A DNA stretch of 64,000 nucleotides from Streblospio benedicti (taxonomy: Eukaryota; Annelida; Polychaeta; Spionida; Spionidae). Shown one piece after another: positions 59,101-64,000 of the stretch. The translations under genes were made by a program, and so were the position numbers. Numbering within the stretch: the first letter of the stretch is position 1; each line of letters starts with the position of its first letter. The notes under the pieces were generated by a model. The model saw only the letters and a list, made by a program, of their open reading frames with translations. It did not search any database and was not told the origin of the DNA. The stretch lies in assembly GCA_019095985.1 (NCBI GenBank), contig CM032666.1, forward strand, positions 2,198,855 to 2,262,854, given 5' to 3'.

Positions 59101-62100
59101 ATGCAATGATATACTTCAACTGACAAAATCATTTTGTAAAAAAAAGTGAGCATACACTGAAAATGAATTATGTTTTTTTTTTGGTATTATTTAAACAAAC
59201 TATAATTTTTACTTTGAAATTCAAAATATTCTACATTCATGAAATTTGATTCATTAACAGATTTGTGTTCAACAATATTACCCTTTAAACTGTGTGTGTT
59301 GTGGATGTTTTTTGCCAATTATGTGTTAAAAAGGGCTTAGTTCCATTTTAAACTTATTTTGGAGTCAAGTGTAAATGGTACTGCTATTATAGCCTAAAAT
59401 AAGCACAGTTTACTCCAACGGATGTCTGTTTCAGCTTCATTGAGGTAGAGTAAATCAGACACACATCTGTGGTAAATAGTGAACCTTGTGTGTTGTTGTT
59501 CCAGACGTTTTCGTGCCACGTGGGTCGTGTGAAGCGTCTCGCCACGGCGCCCAACGTCCCCTTCATGTTCTGGAGCGCTGCCGAGGACGGAACAATCATG
59601 TAGGCAGCTTCATCCTAGTGTCGTATGAGGCTAAAGATAGACAGTGGAACGTGTAATTATTGAGATCACCTCTATAAGAAGACCACTTTTCACAGTCAAA
59701 AACGTTCATCAAGCTACCACCTCTCTATTGAGACCACCTAAAACTGCTGGTTCTAATAGAAAGGTTCTACTGTACAGTGAAAAGTGTCCACAAAATAATT
59801 ACATCTACATTTGTATTATACCTTGACACTAATTGCAGAAATTTCAAATGAGCAAACACATGGTTTATTCCTTCTTCCAGGCAGTTTGACCTGCGCTGTC
59901 CAGAACTAGCCACGACGGGAAATCCCAACAATGTTCTCATCAACCTTAACGCCCACATCGGACATGCAGCTGAGGCTAAGGTAGGTCCCAGTCAGTTATC
60001 ACAAGCGGTTTGGTTGGCTGTGTTGACGTTAATCAAAAATTTTGTTTAGCAGAAAGGAATCACGTCCTCAAATCTTCTTTATCAACGTTTATTTTTCTTT
60101 AGCAATTTCAATTGAAGTTAAGATTTATTGTTTGGAGCAAAAAAAAATCATAACTTTGAGTAATTGAATCATGAAACCCACTGCCCAATACCACATAACA
60201 AAGATCAACTGGACACATTAAAAATACAAGATCAAACGTTTGTTCCCACGTTCTCAGTGCCCTTTCATTTTGTTCCAGTGTCTGTCCATCAACCCCCAGC
60301 AGCCCCACCTGTTGGCGGTCGGTGCCAACGACCCGTACGTGCGTGTATACGACCGACGCGCTCTCTCCACCACTGGCATCAAGTTCCCCACGGACGGCCA
60401 TGCTCGGTCAGTAGACTCCTCTATCTAATCCTCTGTAAGAAAAATGACTACCGTATTCATTCTTATAAGCGCACCCCCCCCCCCCGGTTTTTACGGATTA
60501 AATATTATAGAAATCTTGCTCTTTTTTGACAAAAGATTTCATTTCTGGCGCCATATTGTAAAACTATAACACGCCGGTATTTTTCCGTACTTGGATTACC
60601 ACATAACCATCCATTCTACAGTTTATCAAGACTACTTTTCACAGATACACCAATGCCGAACACAAAAATTCAAATTTTTTTATTGACTTTTATGTGAGTA
60701 TATGACTTGGAGGGGGCATGTGTGCATCAGTATCATTAGATGTGCACTCAAGGTTTGGTTTGTTTGGTTACAGGCTGTACCAGTGGGAGCATCCGCGTCT
60801 CGACCCCGAAGCCATGAACCAAGAACAGTACAGCCTCCCACAGGGCTGTGTCAGCTACTTCATCGCAGGTACGCTACAACTCGTATAGCAAATATCCCGA
60901 GAATATACAAATACATGTATGAGCAGTGAATTTTGAATATTCTGTCATCAAAACTAAGGGAGTCAATCGATATCTCTTTGCTTAGAAATTATATTGAACA
61001 AGGTGGCCAAGGACTGTAGAAAACATAGAAAATCCTAAAGAAACTTCCCTGCGCTGACTAATCTATAACCACACACGTTTTCAGGCCACCTTCCCCAGAA
61101 GTTGTCTGATTATCATAAGAAGTAATGTACTGTGTTTAGAGTGAATGGTTTGATGCTTATTGTATACGGCAATATTATTCAGGCCACCTTTCGCAAATGC
61201 AACTTGATCAACACAAGAACTACTCTACTGTCTCCACAAAATCAACGATTTGATGCATATTGAATACATCACTCACCGTAAACCACCCATGTTTTGATCG
61301 GTTTCAGGCCACCTTCCCCAAAAGCTGTCTGATTACCGTAAGAAATACCGAACGCTTGCGGCGACGTACGTCACTTTCTCCCCGTGCGGCCGCGAACTTC
61401 TCGTCAATCTTGGCGGCGAGCAGATTTACCTGTTTGACGTCAATGGGACGCGCAGGCCTCAGAGGCTGCCTGTCTCCACGACAACCGCAGTGCATAGCAA
61501 CGGCGTCGTCAGGGGTGAGTGGGCGGAGTTTGTGTGGGGGGGGTTTTGTGCTTAGTTTTTCTTTGTTGTTTTTATAGTGTTTATTGCATGTAATTAGTAA
61601 TAAACTCGTATGTGTAGCTTCTGAACGTTTTTATTTCTTACATGTAGGTCACGTGATCCCGCTAATATCGTTAGGTCTCAAACCACAAATATAAGGTCCG
61701 ACACGTCAGTTTTATTTGAGAAGGTTAGAGGAGTGTGTCAGTGTGTGTCGATATAACAGTAACACATGACGTGCATGGTTCATGGATAAATGTGTACATC
61801 ATGGCACAAGTACAAAAGAATGAGAGAGGGGTTTTGACATAATTTTTCCAACCTATTATCTCTCTGACAGCAAGCATTATTGAAATTATCGTCATGTAAA
61901 AATCATTGATCGATTATGTTTCATGCTCAGGAGTAGAAACTAGAAAGCATAGAATTTCTTCTAAGCCATGACCAGGTCACAAACATACAAAATAAAACCA
62001 TGGTTATATGTTTTTTTTTTTTTTAATTTTTAAATATTTTGAACGTGGCGTGAAGGAGGCCATTAATATCAGGAAACTCAAGCCCTCACTAAATAGAGAT

Positions 62101-63649
62101 GGGGGAAGGTACCAGCTTCCTTCCATCTGGAATAATGTCCTCACCCGAGAGGGGAAGGGGGGCGCGCAACCCGGGAATCTCCCGAGGTCCCAGTGACGAC
62201 GAATGACGTCAACCACTGTGATCAAGATGGTGGATGCCATTGAAAGCTTAGTGTGTGAACTGTGTGTTATCCATGATTAAAAACTATTGTGATACTTATA
62301 CATGGTTATATGGTTGTAGAGGCAGCAGCCTGTAACCCCCACGGAAATGGACTCACCCACTGCAATGGGACGACCAACGGCGTTTCCAAGCAGTTGTCGT
62401 CTGCTGCAGCAGCTACGGAGAAAACGCAGCCAGAAAAACGCCACCGCAAAAAGTAACGAAAACGATTTATTAAAGATGAAGTTTTCTATTTGTTGATGAC
62501 CATAAAGTTTCTTCAAACTAGATCAATACCATCTCCATCAGTTCTAAGTTCAATCTTTTTCAATTGAATCAGGCTAAAACATGGCCGGCCGCTTCCCCCA
62601 ACAGTGGATGCGATCAAACAGCGTGCGAATGCAGTATTTGAAAAGCAGCAGTATCACCAGGCGATTCTGCTGTACAACCAAGCCATCGCCATGGTACCGG
62701 ACTCACCCATTCTCTATGGAAATAGGGCGGCAGCATATATGAAGAGAAACTGGTGAGTTCATTTATTTATTTTTTTTAAATTCGTATGATGAGAGCATTT
62801 CATCTATAACACATAAAGTCTAGAAATCGATGAAATATTTCTGTCACCATGGACACAGAATATTCAAATAGTATAAATTTCATGGAATAAAGATCAATTT
62901 TTGAAATAATGCAAGCCAGTTTGCTTCTGATCTTTGATGTGGATTAATTTCATGGTTCACTCATTTAGGTGTTCCTACACCCTTCACTGCAAAATTGTCT
63001 TTAAAATTAATATAGCGTTGCCTCCAAAACACATGTGAGATTCAAAATTAAGTGCTCAAAATTTACCATTTTCAAACATGGATCTGCCACTGCATTCAGT
63101 AGATCTTTATATGATACTACATTCTGCACTTCTTTCAGGGACGGGGACCACTACGCCGCACTACAGGACTGTTACGCTGCGATTCGCCTGGACTCGGAGC
63201 ACCTCAAGGTTTTTTACATCGGCCTGCTTTTTAATGTTTACGTAAAAAATCCCATTGCTTAGGTTGAACTTTGATTAATTAATGGGGTGTGTGATTATGT
63301 TATTTGTTTTGTTTTTTGCATCAACATCTCAATAGTGGGATTATTTGATACCTATTTTTTTACACAAGCCTATGAGTGATCATGGACCCCGCTGCCATCA
63401 TGTTTGGCATTGTTTATAGTTCTGATCAAGAATACCTGACATTTATGCAACAATGATAAACGTTAACTTTGTTGCAGGCACACTTCCGCATGGCCAAGTG
63501 CCTGTTTGAGCTGTCCTGGACCCGCGAGGCATTGGACTGCCTGCAGCTGTTCAAGGCGAAGTTCCCCGATTACACGACGAGTTCAGCCTGCCAGACACTA
63601 GACCGGGACATCAAGGCTGCCATCTACTCACGTACAGACAGCTCCGCAG
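56117..63649 (+). CDS. WDTC1: WD and tetratricopeptide repeats protein 1 (DCAF9), 3' end beyond window
   Basis: WDTC1 is a substrate receptor of CUL4-DDB1 ubiquitin ligases, linked in animals to fat storage (fly adipose). Exons: 56117-56167, 56961-57044, 57226-57272, 57436-57547, 58083-58175, 59505-59599, 59881-59980, 60279-60406, 60774-60868, 61308-61514, 62320-62452, 62573-62752, 63139-63208, 63478-63649. All are GT-AG with agreeing phases: 522 codons so far, the rest beyond 64000. The N-terminus MSLFKNIHQVLSERQIHNER fits human 'RDLIRRQIKERG'; an in-frame TAG lies just upstream. WD40 blades: 'GHNGCVNCLEWNEQG', 'LASGSDDVQIQIWDPFRHK', 'GHTGNIFSVKFLPNSND', 'RVKRLATAPNVPFMFWSAAE', 'LLAVGANDPYVRVYDRRA', 'ATYVTFSPCGRELLVNLGGE'. 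Next come a low-complexity linker and a TPR domain ('ANAVFEKQQYHQAILLYNQA', 'LYGNRAAAYMKRNWDGDHYA', 'HFRMAKCLFELSWTREALDC'). Further C-terminal WD40 blades are expected downstream. Confidence 0.95.
59641..59770. mobile_element. TA-flanked inverted-repeat element, partial, in a WDTC1 intron
   Basis: Left end 'cagtggaacgtgtaattatt' and right end 'gaaaggttctactg' followed by TA. The interior phrases 'aagaagaccactttt' and 'accacctctctattgagacc' match the family. Internally shortened. Confidence 0.65.
60448..60510. repeat. Dispersed 'accgtattcattcttataagcg' end with poly-C
   Basis: 'taccgtattcattcttataa' followed by 'gcgcac' and about 14 C. It looks like one end of another small TA-flanked element; the partner end was not found. 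In a WDTC1 intron. Confidence 0.4.
61080..61350 (+). repeat. Three copies of the WDTC1 exon 10 acceptor region
   Basis: CAG|GCCACCTT occurs at 61085, 61183 and 61308; only the last continues as exon 10. The first copy is close for about 40 nt ('gccaccttccccagaagttg' and 'tctgattatcataagaa'), would be spliced in the right phase and then hits a TAA after about 13 codons. The second is more decayed. Shared 'tttgatgc(t/a)tattg' between the copies shows the duplication included intron sequence. Confidence 0.75.
62030..62200 (+). mobile_element. Retroelement C-terminal fragment (possibly Penelope-like GIY-YIG end)
   Basis: The frame reads 'FERGVKEAINIRKLKPSLNR' then 'DGGRYQLPSIWNNVLT'. The pattern 'EA-x-x-I-R-...-P-x-LN-R-D-G-G-...-L-P' is what I recall at the end of GIY-YIG endonuclease domains in Penelope-like retroelements. 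It continues into non-coding sequence and is followed at 62240-62280 by 'gccattgaaagctta'-type tail sequence. In the WDTC1 intron between exons 10 and 11, same strand. Confidence 0.5.
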
Positions 63650-64000
63650 GTACGTCGATGGCTGAGGGAATATTCTCTTGACCCAGCTGTCTTGACCATG
63701 CTGACTGTATCAAAGCCTGATTAGAATTGTAGTGTTGGGATTTGTACATTCTCATTAAAGGTTATGCTCAGTGGGCTAACAAGTATGCATGTACAGAAGA
63801 AATATGATATATTTTGTGCATTCTGAAAATGGCTTACATTTAAACAGCCTATTAAAGTATCTAGAGCGAATTGAATACCTTCCATAAAAAAGTTGGATCT
63901 AAGCCAGTCAAAACACGTGTAGGCAAGAAATGTAAACCGAATGATTTTCGTCAGATGTACCTTGCACGGTGCACGTAAGAAGTCGCCTATCTCTACCATG

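Noticed and set aside
60164-60529. 121-codon frame overlapping WDTC1 exon 8
   Set aside because: Out-of-frame shadow of the exon; the correct frame matches WDTC1 exactly.

Overview
The window is animal nuclear DNA. Its genes have many short exons with GT-AG introns. Exons are GC-rich, while introns and spacers are AT-rich and full of small dispersed repeats. Two runs of exactly 100 N (13802-13901 and 44099-44198) look like scaffolding gaps. The protein families and repeat types (short TIR elements, a Helitron, tRNA-headed SINEs, LINE 3' ends) fit a marine invertebrate. A lancelet-like or other invertebrate deuterostome is my guess, but the sequence does not settle it.

Layout. About 1-15.4 kb is repeat-rich spacer holding two intronless repeat-protein genes: an ankyrin-repeat ORF (5725-6786, +) and an 11-finger C2H2 zinc-finger gene (12124-13137, -). 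It also holds LINE fragments, a non-autonomous Helitron and many copies of one TA-flanked inverted-repeat element. From 31610 down to 15454 (-) runs a complete 16-exon xanthine dehydrogenase gene of about 1331 codons, with every cofactor and active-site residue I checked in place and one single-base frame slip in its largest exon. About 31.6-37.3 kb is AT-rich spacer. From 42823 to 37739 (-) are five exons of a Bcl-2-family gene resembling BCL2L13 (Bcl-rambo), with a C-terminal membrane anchor. Across the second gap lie the last four exons of the V-ATPase subunit E gene (44199-45882, +). PAAF1, a 12-exon WD40 proteasome assembly/regulatory factor, runs 54849-47303 (-). Head to head with it, WDTC1/DCAF9 (WD40 plus TPR) starts at 56117 (+) and leaves the window after 14 exons.

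The genes do not form a pathway: purine catabolism, mitochondrial death/mitophagy control, vacuolar proton pumping, proteasome regulation and CUL4-DDB1 substrate recognition. Two arrangements stand out. The divergent BCL2L13-V1E pair matches the human 22q11 arrangement. PAAF1 and WDTC1 are divergent with about 1.3 kb between start codons.

The most unusual signal is fine-scale. Several exon/intron junctions (three in XDH, one or two in the BCL2L13-like gene, one in WDTC1) have decayed extra copies of the splice-junction sequence lying in the adjacent intron or flank. Long near-perfect palindromes are also common in introns, including one with two 100-nt arms differing at about one position.
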